64,000 bases of DNA from Exophiala sp. HKRS030 (taxonomy: Eukaryota > Ascomycota > Eurotiomycetes > Chaetothyriales > Herpotrichiellaceae). The stretch's first letter is position 1, and each line of letters starts with the position of its first letter. The stretch covers positions 1,488,001 through 1,552,000 of the forward strand of contig JAHWDD010000005.1 in NCBI GenBank assembly GCA_023897205.1, given 5' to 3'. A program made the translations under genes and the position numbers. Under the pieces are notes generated by a model, which saw only the letters and a list, made by a program, of their open reading frames with translations, made no database searches and was not told where the DNA came from. Positions 22,701 through 34,978 of the stretch are shown in pieces.

Positions 22701-25080
22701 CTATGATACGCTCACCGTCGGTAAATACTGTGAAAAGCGGGATCCTAATCTTGCCTACATTGCCTACCGAAAGGGACAGAACGATATTGAGCTCATCAAC
22801 ATCACAAACGAGAACTCTATGTTCCGGGCTCAAGCTCGCTATCTACTTGAACGAGCCGACCCAGAAATCTGGGGATTTGTCCTGGCCGAAAACAATGTCT
22901 ATCGTCGATCTCTTGTTGACCAAGTCATCGCAACAGCAGTACCGGAGTCCAGCGAGCCAGACAAGGTCTCGGTTGCCGTCAAGGCGTTCTTGGATGCAGA
23001 TCTTCCAGCCGAACTTATTGAACTCCTCGAGAAAATCATCTTGGAGCCGTCTCCATTCAGTGATAACAGCAGCTTGCAGAACTTGCTCATGCTTACCGCT
23101 GCCAAAGCAGATAAGTCTCGTCTGATGGATTACATCCACCGCTTGTCTGAGTTCAATACCGAAGAGATTGCCAATATGTGTATCCAGCAAGGATTGTATG
23201 AGGAGGCTCTTGAGATCTACAAGAAGGTCAATGATCATACTTCAGCTGCAAACGTGCTCGTCGATCATATTGTCAGCATTGATCGTGCTCAAGACTATGC
23301 CGAGAACGTCGACCTCCCCGAAGTCTGGAGCAAGGTGGCAAAGGCGCAGCTCGATGGTCTGCGAGTGAGCGATGCTATCGAGTCGTACATCAAAGCCAAT
23401 GATCCCAGCAACTACAATGAAGTAATCGAAACCGCTACCCACGCAGGCAAGGACGAGGATCTGATCAAATTCCTCAAGATGGCCCGGAAGACCCAACGCG
23501 AACCAGCTATTGATACCGCACTGGCTTTCAGTTATGCTCGACTTGACCAGTTGCCCGAGCTGGAGGACTTCTTGCGTGCTACAAACGTTGCAGATGTCGA
23601 GGCATGTGGTGACAAGGCTTACGAAGAAGGCTTCCACCAGGCGGCCAAGATTTTCTACACCAGCATCTCCAACTGGGCGAAGCTGGCGACCACACTTGTA
23701 CACCTTGACGAGTACCAAAACGCGGTCGACTGTGCTCGACGTGCTAACAGTGTCAAAGTGTGGAAGCAGGTCAACGAAGCTTGCGTAGCCAAGAAGGAAT
23801 TCCGACTCGCCCAGATTTGCGGTCTCAACCTTATCGTCCATGCAGAAGAGCTCCAGGATCTTGTTAAGCAGTATGAGCGAGAAGGATACTTCGAGGAACT
23901 CATTTCGTTGTTGGAGGCCGGCCTTGGCCTAGAACGAGCTCACATGGGCATGTTCACCGAGCTTGGTATTGCTCTCTCCAAATATCACCCTGATCGGGTT
24001 ATGGAGCACCTCAAGCTCTTCTGGTCGCGTATCAACATTCCGAAGATGATTCGGGGCTGTGAAGAGGCACATCTCTGGCCGGAGTTGATCTTCCTCTACT
24101 GCCATTACGACGAATGGGACAATGCGGCGTTGGCCATGATGGAACGTGCCGCTGATGCTTGGGAACATCACTCCTTCAAGGACATCATTGTCAAGGTGGC
24201 TAATCTGGAAATCTACTATCGTGCTCTGAACCACTACCTCCAAGAGCAGCCACTCTTGTTGACAGACTTGCTCCAAGCCTTGACGTCTCGCATTGACGTC
24301 AACCGAGTTGTGCGCATGTTTGAGAAGTCGGATAACATCCCCATCATCAAGCCGTTCCTGCTCAATGTCCAGGGTCAAAACAAGCGTGTTGTGAACAACG
24401 CCATCCACGATCTCCTCATCGAAGAGGAGGACTACAAGACTCTCAAGGACTCGGTGGAGAACTACGATAACTATGACGCAGTTGAGCTCGCCCAGCGTCT
24501 TGAAAAGCACGAACTCGTCTTTTTCCGACAAATCGCCGCTCAAATCTACCGCAAGAACAAGAGATGGGAGAAGTCGATTGCGCTATCCAAGCAGGACAAG
24601 TTGTTCCGCGATGCCATCGAGACTGCCGCCATCTCGGGCAAACCAGACGTGGTGGAAGATTTGCTCAGATACGTAAGTTGAACATTATTCATGAATCGTC
24701 TTATAGTAGCTAACTTTGCCTAGTTTGTCGACATTGGCAGCCGCGAATGCTATGTTGGTATGCTCTATGCTTGCTACGATCTGATCCCATACCATGTGGT
24801 TATGGAGATCTCATGGCGCCATGGCCTAAGCGACTTCACGATGCCATTCATGATCAGTTACATGAGCCAGCAAGCGGCGACCATCGAGCAACTTCGAAAA
24901 GACAACGACGAACGAAAGTCGCGGGAAGCCAGTCAACAAAAGACCGAGGACAACACTCCCATCATTGGAAGCCGGTTGATGTTGACACAGGGTCCAGCAA
25001 ATATGGCACCACAACCCACAGGCTATGCCGCTACCAACGGCATTACACCCCAGCCGACCGGGTTTCCTCGGGCCTTTTAA
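19784..25080 (+). CDS. CHC1: Clathrin heavy chain
   Basis: There are five exons, 19784-19819, 19875-19895, 19995-20021, 20074-24672 and 24724-25080, totalling 1679 residues, close to the usual 1650-1700. The tiny first exons encode MALPIKFTEVAQ, LTNLEIA and QQSISFNSC, continued by TLESDHFVCVRQKLNE, exactly the family N-terminus. The protein has the N-terminal seven-blade propeller (about 1-330), a linker, and the long alpha-solenoid of clathrin heavy-chain repeats, ending with the trimerisation region YVGMLYACYDLIPYHVVMEISW. The tail is Gln/Pro/Thr-rich. It forms triskelions that coat vesicles at the plasma membrane, trans-Golgi and endosomes. The ATG at 20065 often taken as start is inside the third intron. 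The last intron (51 nt) joins LLRY to FVDIGSREC. Confidence 0.97.
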
Positions 25081-26954
25081 AAGGAAAGAAGCCCTGGTGA
25101 TCCGGGGAAGCTGTCGGGAAGATTCGGTGTTGTGGGGCAGGGAGTGATATCGGAGCAAGCTGCGATATGATCCTAGAGTGCCTGCGCGACAAATATTCGG
25201 AACAACATGGATATCTGTGATCAGCAAATCTCCTGTGCCGGAAGAAAATAATGGATGCGGATGAAAACACATCGGGGGATGGGATCACTTTACGCAAGTA
25301 CAGTTGTAAGATGGTAACGCGTATGTGGGGGTTGCAGGCCCAGCGACATTCTGGCTTGATATGGGGTGGCCATGTGGCTCCTGTTCACGGCCTCGGGCGC
25401 TGCAGCAGTCAAACAAAAATTACTATTACTTGATCAATTTGTGTGAGATAGCGAATGAAGGCCATTTATTAACACGAAAACCGAGACATACTCTCTGGGT
25501 TTGTAGATGGTCGTTTTCTTACTCGGAGGTTGACACCGCGCTCGCCGTACCCAGAATAATGGTGTCGTATGCTCTAATTATTGGTCCCGATGAGATCGGC
25601 CTAAATAGATGATGCCAGATCTGATGGGCTCTTTGATGGTGTGTAGAGCGGGGAGCAGGCCGTAGAGGCAATAATCTTTGACCAACACCAATATCTCCCT
25701 CCTCAACAGATACGGAGCCTGCCTTATCTCCCCATGCCATTGGGATTTAAACAGTGACGTGATGGAGTGGCGTCTTTTTGCCATCCAATCGTGGTCTGCA
25801 GGAGAAGGAATTGGACAGAGAGAGATAACGAGGCTACAGCAACAAGTAGCACCATTTATGACTATTTTTTCTAAGCAATGGCAGAGGGGGGGGGGAAGTT
25901 TTTCTCAGCTTAATCTACTAATCCTGAAGATATTGTACTCCGGACCGTGGTGGATTCATGCTAAAGACTGAATTATTATTATTGCTATGGTATTGATGGA
26001 GTTGAGTACTGTAGAGCCATGCGAAAAGTCCAGTAAAACCACCCCACCACACTGCAAGGCGCACTGCATGTCCTTCGTGAACCCTGGTCGAAACCTTTCA
26101 ATAACCATGATAACGACTGACAATATGTTACGGTATTCCGGTTGGTAGACGGAGGGAATCACTTAGCTGGGTCTAGGTCGTTGATTGATCTCCGAATCCA
26201 TTACTGTGACTGTGACACAAAAACTCATTCCTACGGCCATATAAAAAGAGACAGGGCTCTTGCGCCGAAATCAACCCGATACCGCTCCCTAAGGTCGGAA
26301 TCCGAGGTTTGTTTCGGTGCATTGCGCACTGGCCTGTTCCGTAAGCTGCTGTCCATACGGAGTCAAGACCTTAGGGACGGAGGGAGGAACCCAAGCCCGC
26401 CGAACGTCAACCTTGTCTAATCACCTCGTAGCTCGTGGAGGAGCTTCCTACTCCGTACCGCAACAGTAAAAAGAGCACAGCAAGGCAAAGCCGCAGACCA
26501 CTGACTGACTGTCTGTCCTACGCACCTCCATCCACTTGTCCCACTTCCACATATCCTTCCCCTCCCTTTATGCAGCTTATCAAACAAAAAGTCAACCACC
26601 CAAAAGCTGCTTTCCTGGCTGTTCCTGACCAACCCCAACTGAGATATATCATTATTGCAGTAGCCTTGATCTAGCTCTACTGCTCCCTCCTGTCATCCGG
26701 AGACCGTCCCCACGTCGACATCATCTTTCGACAAAAACAAACCCAACATTCCTTCTTCTATCGTTCCCCCCCCACCATCCACCGACCGACCTATTCGACC
26801 TTCTATTCGTATTGTTTTTCCTGCTTCCCTACTCCTTTTGCTACACTATCTAGCTCCTAGGCTCCGTGTTGAGCACTTGTCCTCTCCAACAGCTCGTTAG
26901 GAGCTCCTGCCTCTAGCTGCCTCTGCCAGCAGCAAGGCTACCTCAACTTCGATC
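25081..26954. promoter_or_regulatory. CHC1 3' flank and long upstream region of PYC
   Basis: This gap of 1.87 kb has no supported gene. The right part (about 26690-26940) is strongly pyrimidine-rich (CT/CCC tracts), like the leader of a highly expressed fungal gene. An 11-bp inverted repeat TCCCTAAGGTC / GACCTTAGGGA sits at 26286-26296 and 26367-26377. A G10 run occurs at about 25888. Short frames in the interval show no family features. Confidence 0.5.
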
Positions 26955-29900
26955 ATGGCGGCGCACGGTACAGCAACTCCCGACCATGAAGATGGTAGTC
27001 ACCATCTTGAGCACTCGGTCCACCAGCGGCTGAGGGCCAATTCCAGCATAATGCAGCTCAAGAAGCTCCTCGTCGCCAACCGAGGCGAGATTCCCATCCG
27101 AATCTTCCGTACCGCACATGAGCTGTCCCTCCAAACCGTGGCAGTCTTCAGCTATGAAGACAGACTGGGTATGCACAGACAAAAGGCGGATGAGGCGTAC
27201 ATGATTGGAAAACGAGGTCAATACACTCCCGTCGGTGCTTACCTGGCTGGCGACGAAATCATCAAGATTGCCCTGGCCCATGGAGTCCAGATGATTCATC
27301 CTGGCTACGGTTTCTTGTCCGAGAACGCTGAATTTGCCCGGAAAGTCGAGGAGGCTGGCATCATCTTTGTTGGCCCGTCTTATCAAGTCATTGATGCCCT
27401 GGGAGACAAGGTTTCCGCCAGGCGGCTGGCCATGAAATGCGACGTCCCTTGCGTTCCTGGCACGGAGGGCCCAGTCGCCAAATACGAAGAAGTCAAAGCC
27501 TTTACTGACAAGTATGGCTTTCCAATCATCATCAAGGCCGCATTTGGTGGTGGTGGTCGCGGCATGCGAGTCGTCCGTGACCAAGAGAGCTTGAAGGACT
27601 CCTTTGAGCGTGCGACTTCCGAGGCCAAGTCAGCTTTCGGTAACGGCACCGTCTTCGTTGAGCGTTTCCTAGACAAGCCCAAGCATATCGAAGTTCAGCT
27701 TTTGGGTGATAACCATGGAAACGTTGTCCATCTGTACGAACGTGACTGCAGTGTCCAACGTCGACACCAGAAAGTTGTGGAGATTGCCCCTGCTAAGGAT
27801 CTGCCAGCTGAAGTTCGCGACGCTATTCTCAGCGATGCCGTCAAGCTCGCCAAGTCAGTCAACTACCGCAACGCCGGAACGGCCGAGTTCTTGGTTGATC
27901 AACAAAATCGCTACTACTTCATTGAGATCAACCCCAGAATCCAGGTCGAGCACACCATCACCGAAGAGATTACGGGAATCGATATCGTGGCAGCACAGAT
28001 CCAGATCGCTGCAGGTGCGACTCTTGAACAGCTAGGTCTTACTCAAGACCGTATCTCTACTCGCGGCTTTGCCATCCAATGTCGAATCACCACCGAAGAT
28101 CCATCCCAGGGATTCTCTCCCGATACTGGCAAGATTGAAGTCTACCGATCAGCCGGTGGTAACGGTGTGCGTCTTGATGGTGGTAACGGTTTCGCTGGTG
28201 CTATCATCACCCCTCATTACGACTCCATGTTGGTCAAGTGTACCTGCCACGGCTCCACCTACGAGATCGCGCGTCGCAAGATGCTGCGAGCACTCGTCGA
28301 GTTCCGTATTCGCGGCGTCAAGACCAACATTCCTTTCCTGGCTTCGCTCCTGACCCACCCAGTCTTCATTGACGGCACGTGCTGGACCACCTTCATCGAC
28401 GACACTCCAGAGCTGTTCAAGCTGATCGGCAGCCAGAACCGTGCTCAGAAACTCCTACAGTACCTTGGAGACCTTGCCGTGAACGGTAGCAGCATCAAAG
28501 GTCAAATTGGAGAGTCAAAATTCAAGGGCGATATCATTATGCCCAAAATCCTGGATGACAGTGGAAAAGAAATTGATGTCACAGTTCCTTGCACGAAGGG
28601 ATGGAAGAGTGTCATCGACAAAGAAGGCCCTGCTGGCTTTGCCAAAGCTATCCGAGCAAACAAGGGCTGTCTCATCATGGATACTACGTGGCGTGATGCC
28701 CATCAGTCTCTCCTAGCCACCCGAGTGCGAACCGTCGACATGTGCAACATCGCCAAAGAAACGAGCTACGCTTTGAGCAACGCATTTGCTCTGGAATGCT
28801 GGGGCGGAGCCACTTTTGATGTCAGTATGAGGTTTCTCTTCGAAGATCCTTGGGACAGACTGCGGAAGATGAGGAAGCTGGTTCCCAATATACCCTTCCA
28901 GATGCTTCTTCGAGGGGCCAACGGCGTTGCCTACAAGAGTCTTCCAGACAATGCGATTGAGCATTTCTGTAAGCAGGCAAAGAAGAACGGCATGGATATC
29001 TTCAGAGTATTCGATGCTCTCAACGATATCGATCAAGTGGCAGTCGGAATCAAAGCTGTACAAGCAGCCGGTGGTGTTGCGGAGGGAACCGTTTGCATCA
29101 GCGGAGACAGTGAGTCCTAAAATACGCCTCGCTCTGAAGCAATACTAACAAGTCTACAGTGTTGGTAGGTGTTTTGATTTTCGTTTTTGTTCTCATTTTA
29201 TTGTCTTTGCGCGTACCTATCCCACCTCAGTATCAACTTTCAACGGCCTCCTCTCTCTCAACCTCATTACTTCAAGCATCTTGGCTGGCCTCTAAACACT
29301 CCGGATTTTCGATACATTTGGCGATTGCTGTTACTTGATACATCTCAGGCTGACGCTGGTGATTTTCCATTATTCACGTTGTACATTAACTTCCTCACCA
29401 GCTACACTTGCGTCTTTGCTTTGCTTCCATTGTTCTATTACTACCTTATTCAGTTGCTGACAATTACTAGAACCCGAAGACAAAGTACAACCTCGAGTAC
29501 TATTTGGACTTCGTTGCCAAGCTGGTCGATCTGAAGATTGATATCCTTGGTATCAAGGACATGGCAGGGACGCTACGACCGAAGGCAGCACGTCTGCTCG
29601 TTGGCGCAATTCGCAAGAAGTACCCAGACCTTCCGATACACGTCCATACGCATGGTAAGTTTTCAAAAGCTTCAAGCCTGCCGAAATCGCCGCTTACAAT
29701 TTGAAGACTCCGCAGGAACTGGCGTCGCGTCCATGGTGGCCTGCGCTGAGGCTGGAGCTGACGCTGTTGACGCTGCCACAGACGCAATGAGTGGTACCAC
29801 AGCACAGCCCAGTATCGGCGCTATTCTGGCATCCTTGGAAGGAACTGAACACGATCCAGGTCTAGATGTTCGCAATGTTAGAGCTCTTGACCAGTATTGG

Positions 29901-30972
29901 CAGCAACTTCGACTACTGTACTCGCCATTTGAAGCTGGCTTGACTGGACCTGATCCAGGTATGTATAGATGGACAGTCTATTTGCGGAGGATGCTAACTT
30001 TCTAAAGATGTGTACGAGCATCAGATACCTGGAGGACAGCTCACCAATTTGATCTTCCAAGCAACTCAACTTGGTCTTGGGGCCCAGTGGCTGGAGACGA
30101 AGAAAGCGTACGAGCAAGCAAATCTGCTACTTGGCGACATTGTCAAGGTCACACCTACGTCAAAGGTTGTAGGTGATCTGGCACAATTTATGGTGTCGAA
30201 CAAACTCAGCTTCGATGATGTCCGAGCCAAAGCTAAAGATCTCGACTTCCCCGAATCCGTCCTGGAATTCCTTGAGGGTTACATGGGCCAGCCGTACGGT
30301 GGCTTCCCGGAACCATTCCGAACCGATGCTCTTCGCGGCCGTAGAAAGATGGACAAACGACCAGGACTCTACCTTGATCCTGTTGACTTCGCAGAGGTGA
30401 AGAAGACCCTCAAAGAGAAGTATCAAATCACCTCCGAGACGGACATTGCCAGCTACGTCATGTACCCGAAGGTCTATGAGGACTACCGTAAGTTCGTCGA
30501 CAAGTACGGCGATCTGTCGGTTCTGCCTACGAAATTCTTCTTGAACAAGCCGGAAATTGGAGAAGAATTCCACGTGGAGCTTGAAAAGGGCAAGGTTCTT
30601 ATCCTCAAGCTATTGGCCGTTGGTCCGCTTTCCGAGGAGACCGGACAACGTGAGGTCTTCTATGAGGTGAATGGAGAAATTCGCCAGATCTTGATCGACG
30701 ACACAAAGGCCGCCGTGGAGAACACCAGTCGGCCAAAGGCTGATCCTAGTGATAGCAGTCAAGTTGGTGCGCCTATGGCTGGTGTCGTGGTTGAGGTACG
30801 GGCCAAGGAAGGGCATGAAGTCAAGAAGGGAGATCCACTTGCAGTTTTGAGTGCCATGAAGATGGAAATGGTCATCAGTGCACCACATTCTGGTAAAGTT
30901 GCATCACTACTGATCAAGGAAGGTGATTCTGTTGCTGGATCCGATTTGGTTTGCAAGATTCAGAAAGCATGA
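26955..30972 (+). CDS. PYC: Pyruvate carboxylase (cytosolic, biotin-dependent)
   Basis: I propose five exons, 26955-29109, 29160-29164, 29471-29654, 29707-29958 and 30008-30972, giving 1186 residues as expected for fungal PYC. The second exon is only 5 nt (TGTTG) and supplies Met-Leu in CISGDMLNPKTKYNLEYY, a conserved stretch. Domains in order: biotin carboxylase (ATP-grasp Gly-rich loop GGGGRGM at 198-204), carboxyltransferase (MDTTWRDAHQS at about 575-585, GIKDMAG, HTHDSAGTGVASM), the PYC central region, and biotin carboxyl carrier with AMKMEM and biotinylated Lys1150. It converts pyruvate, HCO3- and ATP to oxaloacetate for anaplerosis. No mitochondrial presequence is seen, so it is cytosolic as in other moulds. 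The 306-nt second intron is unusually long here. Confidence 0.96.
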
Positions 30973-32532
30973 GGTGGACAATTGAGTGGTTTCTCGGGTC
31001 ACAAAATGATTGGAATAGAAGAATGTGCCTGTGAAGGATCAAGTTTGATATGAGTTATTCTTAGTTATTGGTACGGACAGGTAGGTTACTGATCCAATGA
31101 TACTCCGTATAGGGGATTTCCTACCTACAGTAGATGTTGTTTGTTGCATCTTTCACATGTTCTACACTATACAGTACGATCTGTAAGTGGGGAAAATATT
31201 CAATTTCACCTTCTTGATGACTTTCTGTATCCTCATATCGATCCAACCAGACTGATTCCATTACCATCCGAAGAAACAAGACGACCGAATAGGATGAAAC
31301 CGTCGCCGTCTTGGGTTTGGCCTTTTTTCCCTTCACCATTCACATGTCATCGCTTCCATGGGCCCATACGAGTACTGCAAAGATACAGTTGCTGATTTGC
31401 GGGGTACAGACCAATCAACCACCTATTGCTTTCTACGAGGACTCTCCTCGACATGTGTTTGAGGCGGCACTTTGGTTCGTTCATGGTCAGTGCTCGTCAT
31501 GAACTACAGTAGGTCAACATACATCGAGTGGTCATTGGAAGATGACAGGCCACCCCCTCCTCCTTTAGGTCTGGTCCTTTTTTACTCCGTATGCATACTT
31601 TGTCAGTTCCGGCCCATCTCGAGAGGGTGTTTGGGCTTTGCTTACGAAGGGTCTCTTACCACCCAGCGAGGATTTAACGAGGGGGGGAATAGGCAACATT
31701 GTGAGAGGTCACACGAGTTATGACTTGCCAGTACGAACCCCAGGAGACAACGATCCTTCGCCTTTTCCGATCCTCCCTCTCTCTTTATTTTTGGCTCCTC
31801 GTCTTCCTTTTCACATCTCACACACATACACACCTAACCCAAATATCCCCTTGTGACCAGACAACTGAACCAGACAATCACTCACTGTTTGATAAACCTT
31901 TTTCACAAGGGATACTCCTCCTCGCACGGCCCCCTTGACAGATTGAGACGGAAACTACAAAGGGTTCTCGACCAGTCCATCAACTACGTCACCATATCTC
32001 TACAATACCACCCCTAGTACAAACGAACCTCTTGTTGTATTAACTCATTTCGATCTTTGAAGAACTACATCATTGTTCGAGATCGAATCAGTCCGAAAGC
32101 GCTTTGACTTTTTGTGTTTTCTCTGGTCACCATTCAAAAGCTTGAACCGATTTGACAAGTTCCACACGACAAAAGGGAGTTCACTGATATCATCATCATC
32201 ATCGTCGTCGTCGTCACCCTCTTGTATGCAAACTACCATTTGGGGGTTATTTGCAGAATATATGTGACAGACAGCCTCACACCTTACCGTGTGCTTTCTG
32301 AACCATCTAATACTTGCCACTGCCTTGTCACTTCTCTCAGGAACTCATATCTTGAGAAATTCATCCTTTCGAACAAGTGGTTACATACTTTCGATCACAC
32401 CAAACCACCCATTTTTCTCGGCCTACGTTGGACGTCTCTGACACCTTCAATAATCGATCACCAAACTACACAAAAGTAAACACTCTTGACACTTTTTGAC
32501 TCTCGACTTCGAACCGTCGAAGTATCCCAAAA
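30973..32532. other. PYC 3' flank and upstream region of the 113-residue gene
   Basis: This 1.56-kb gap has no supported gene. It is rich in short simple sequence, including CA-rich sequence at about 31817-31837 and TCATCA/TCGTCG triplets at about 32187-32217. The region 31730-32520 is CT/CA-rich on the plus strand, consistent with a long 5' leader and promoter of the next gene. Confidence 0.45.
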
Positions 32533-33010
32533 ATGTTTTTCAAACAGTCGGGTTTCAAACCACGTACCTTGTCCGGCTCATCGGGGACTTCAGGAAGTCA
32601 ATCGGCCACCAAAGGTGAAGCCAGCAACAACAACAACAACAACAACAGTGGTGGTAACGCCAACAAGGTGGCGGCAGAAACCACAGGGCCTGCAGCCAGT
32701 GCGGGAGCGGCTGGTAGAAGAAGGGTGAGTTTTTGACCGTACCTGTCACTGTTGACCCATACACCCTCTCACCCACACTCTTACTTTTTTGTCATGTCAA
32801 AATCACTCCTCCAAGGGAACTGCTGACTCCCATTTTCCCTTGCTCGTCTTGTGTCAAAAGTCAAGTGCGAGTTCGGAAACCAAATTCGCCGGTCTGCACG
32901 CCTACAAACGTAACAGCGTCGACGAACGAAAGTCGGCCTATGCCGAACAAAAACCAGGGTCCCCCGGTATGTTGCAGGGCATGTGGGACAATTTCACAAA
33001 GGGGACTTGA
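32533..33010 (+). CDS. Small unrecognised low-complexity protein (113 aa)
   Basis: There are two exons, 32533-32724 and 32861-33010, with a 136-nt intron (GTGAGT...CAAAAG) joining AAGRRR to SSASSETKF in phase 0. The N-terminal half is low-complexity (Ser/Gly/Ala, a run of Asn from AAC repeats). The C-terminal half looks conserved: KFAGLHAYKRNSVDERKSAY, AEQKPGSPGMLQGMWDNFTKG. The pattern of a charged helix with RNSxDERKSxYAEQKPG and a terminal MWDNFTKG reminds me of small stress- or conidiation-associated fungal proteins, but I do not recognise the family with confidence and assign no function. It lies between two pyruvate-metabolism genes in simple-sequence-rich DNA. Confidence 0.65.
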
Positions 33011-33882
33011 ACAACACCCATAAGATCAACCAAAAAAAAATAAAATCGAACGGAATCGACAGAAGATTGTTTTGGGATCGGTCGTCTAGTTCTGGTACTG
33101 TCCGCCTCGTCAATTTTGTTGTCACTTTGAACTTTGGACTGTTTACTCTCTACTCTTTTCTCTCTTGTTTTTTTTGGGTTCAAGGCAAGTTGCAATGGTC
33201 TTTCAAGTTTCCAAAAAAAATGAATGGGGATGACCGAAGAGGTAAAAAGTTTGGCCACGATCGACTGGGTGATTGATGTATTGACGGGGGGATAAGTGAC
33301 AAAGGACACAAATCGGGGTGACCTGGGATCATGTGGGCTCTCTTTTGTTTCTTCTTGTTTGAAATTCAATCAAGTCTGCCAAAGGGTTGTCGGTGTGATT
33401 TCAACATTGACCATCATATGGCAAAGCAAAGGATTGCCCAATGAAGCAGAACATGAATATGGGGAACGGTTGTCGAGTCTTTTATGCTTCAAAGTAATTA
33501 CTTCCCTCTCCGTTGGTTCTAGAAGATGGGAACAACACCGACAGTAGTACTTTGCTGCTCGTGTTTCTAGTCATCAAGCTGTCGATCCATGGTGTGTTTT
33601 CGATTGAGAAATCAATGGCATGCGGTTTATCATTACAAGATATCTCTATGCTCGTTCCACGATTGATGATTGTTTGTTGAAATCCATAATAGTATTCTTT
33701 TGTACTTGATTCATTCAAAAAAAAGGATTTAACCTTGAACCGCCCTTTCGACTGAACGAACCTTTATGACGCGATCCATCCATTTGTGCTCATCCCCAAG
33801 TATGATTTGTTGCTTTGACGCTCTCACACAGCACACACAGCACTCTCTCCCCATCCAATTCCATCCAATCCCTCGAGGCCAC
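33011..33882. other. Convergent 3' region between the small gene and MPC1
   Basis: The 872 bp hold the 3' flanks of two convergent genes. Poly-T and poly-A runs are frequent (for example about 33033-33043, 33169-33177, 33717-33724). Frames on both strands lack recognisable features. The long 3' region of MPC1 contains a possible alternative 3' exon (see findings). Confidence 0.4.
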
Positions 33883-34278
33883 TTACGAAACACTCTTCTT
33901 GGCCTCTTGGACGGCGGCACCGACCTTGTCCTTGGCCGACTCGGCTATCGACTCGGTGGTGCTGGCGAGTTTCTTTTGCTCTGCACGGATCTTGGCCCAA
34001 CGGTCTTGACCACCTCCGCTGTTAAGTTCTCACGTTAGTATTTTTTGTGTGGTCCATTCAATTTGTATGACTCGAGAAGACACGCGACAGACCACAAACA
34101 CACAAACACACACACACCCACCCACGACAATCGCTTCTTCCTTCAGTGGCGCAATACAAGTTCCACAAAGCTAGTTTTCGAGTGTACCCCCCAAAAGACA
34201 AGCTTTATACAACAACAGGTATTGCTACAAACCGTCCTTTTCGATCTCTTTTGCCCGTATAACCCATTACGTTACTGT

Positions 34279-34348
<70 letters not shown>

Positions 34349-34978
34349 TCCAGACCGCAGCCATGTAGAAACAAAAAGGAGAGAGGTGTATAAAACGTAC
34401 TACCAGTAATCGTACCAACGATACCCTTGCGTTAATTGCGCATTGAAATTGACAAAGTGGCATGCGAAGAGGAGGTAGTTCTTGGGGGTGACGGCGAGGG
34501 CGTATCGCATGAAGGTCGCAGAGTAGACCGTCAAAGCTCCGGTGAACGTTCCAGAGATGCTGTTGTATCAAAGAAATTAGCCAGAGCTCTTTGAGAGAGA
34601 GACATTGTACTTTGCTCGCAGAGAGAGAGAGAGAGAGAGGTCTCGAGGGCGTACATTTCAGGATCCTTTTGCGTGTCCAGGACAGCTGCAATCGGGATAC
34701 CAAAGTTTGAGGCAGGACCCCAGAAATCTGTTTTTTGATCAAAATCACAAAACATTGTCAGCTTGGTCTCTTTGGTCTTTGTCTATATGATTTTTCGCAG
34801 GGCCCGATCCAAATCATTCTTCCATGTTCCGGAGAAATTATATTTCCTCCCCCCCTTCTTCTTGATCACAAGCGAATAGCGCAAAGGTAACAATCCAAAA
34901 CGTACGTGTCGAGCAAAAGTAATCGCTGACTGGGTTGGAGCGAATCTTCGCATTGATAGCTTTGACTGCGGCGGCCAT
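33883..34978 (-). CDS. MPC1: Mitochondrial pyruvate carrier subunit 1 (MPC1)
   Basis: Four exons were assembled by hand: 34906-34978, 34655-34727, 34401-34559 and 33883-34018, giving 146 residues. Junctions are [33 protein letters not shown] and [17 protein letters not shown]. The sequence matches MPC1: [16 protein letters not shown], the STHFWGP motif, [36 protein letters not shown] and [15 protein letters not shown]. The family has two to three TM segments and pairs with another MPC subunit in the inner membrane to import pyruvate. The third intron (34019-34400, 382 nt) contains a (TG)31 tract and a perfect TACTAAC branch site. The C-terminal tail ([20 protein letters not shown]) is a charged extension. 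The stop codon overlaps a GTAAGT donor-like sequence. Confidence 0.93.
34283..34344. repeat. (TG)31 microsatellite inside MPC1 intron 3
   Basis: The dinucleotide run is uninterrupted from 34283 to 34344 (31 repeats). On the MPC1 sense strand it reads (CA)31. It lies in the third intron, about 265 nt upstream of that intron's 3' splice site. A shorter (GA)n tract at about 34618-34640 lies in intron 2. Confidence 0.95.

Noticed and set aside
26943..27584. 213-codon minus-strand frame over PYC exon 1
   Set aside because: Antisense shadow of the strongly supported biotin carboxylase coding sequence.
34045..34368. Plus-strand frame with a run of alternating Cys-Val
   Set aside because: It is a translation of the (TG)31 tract inside an MPC1 intron.
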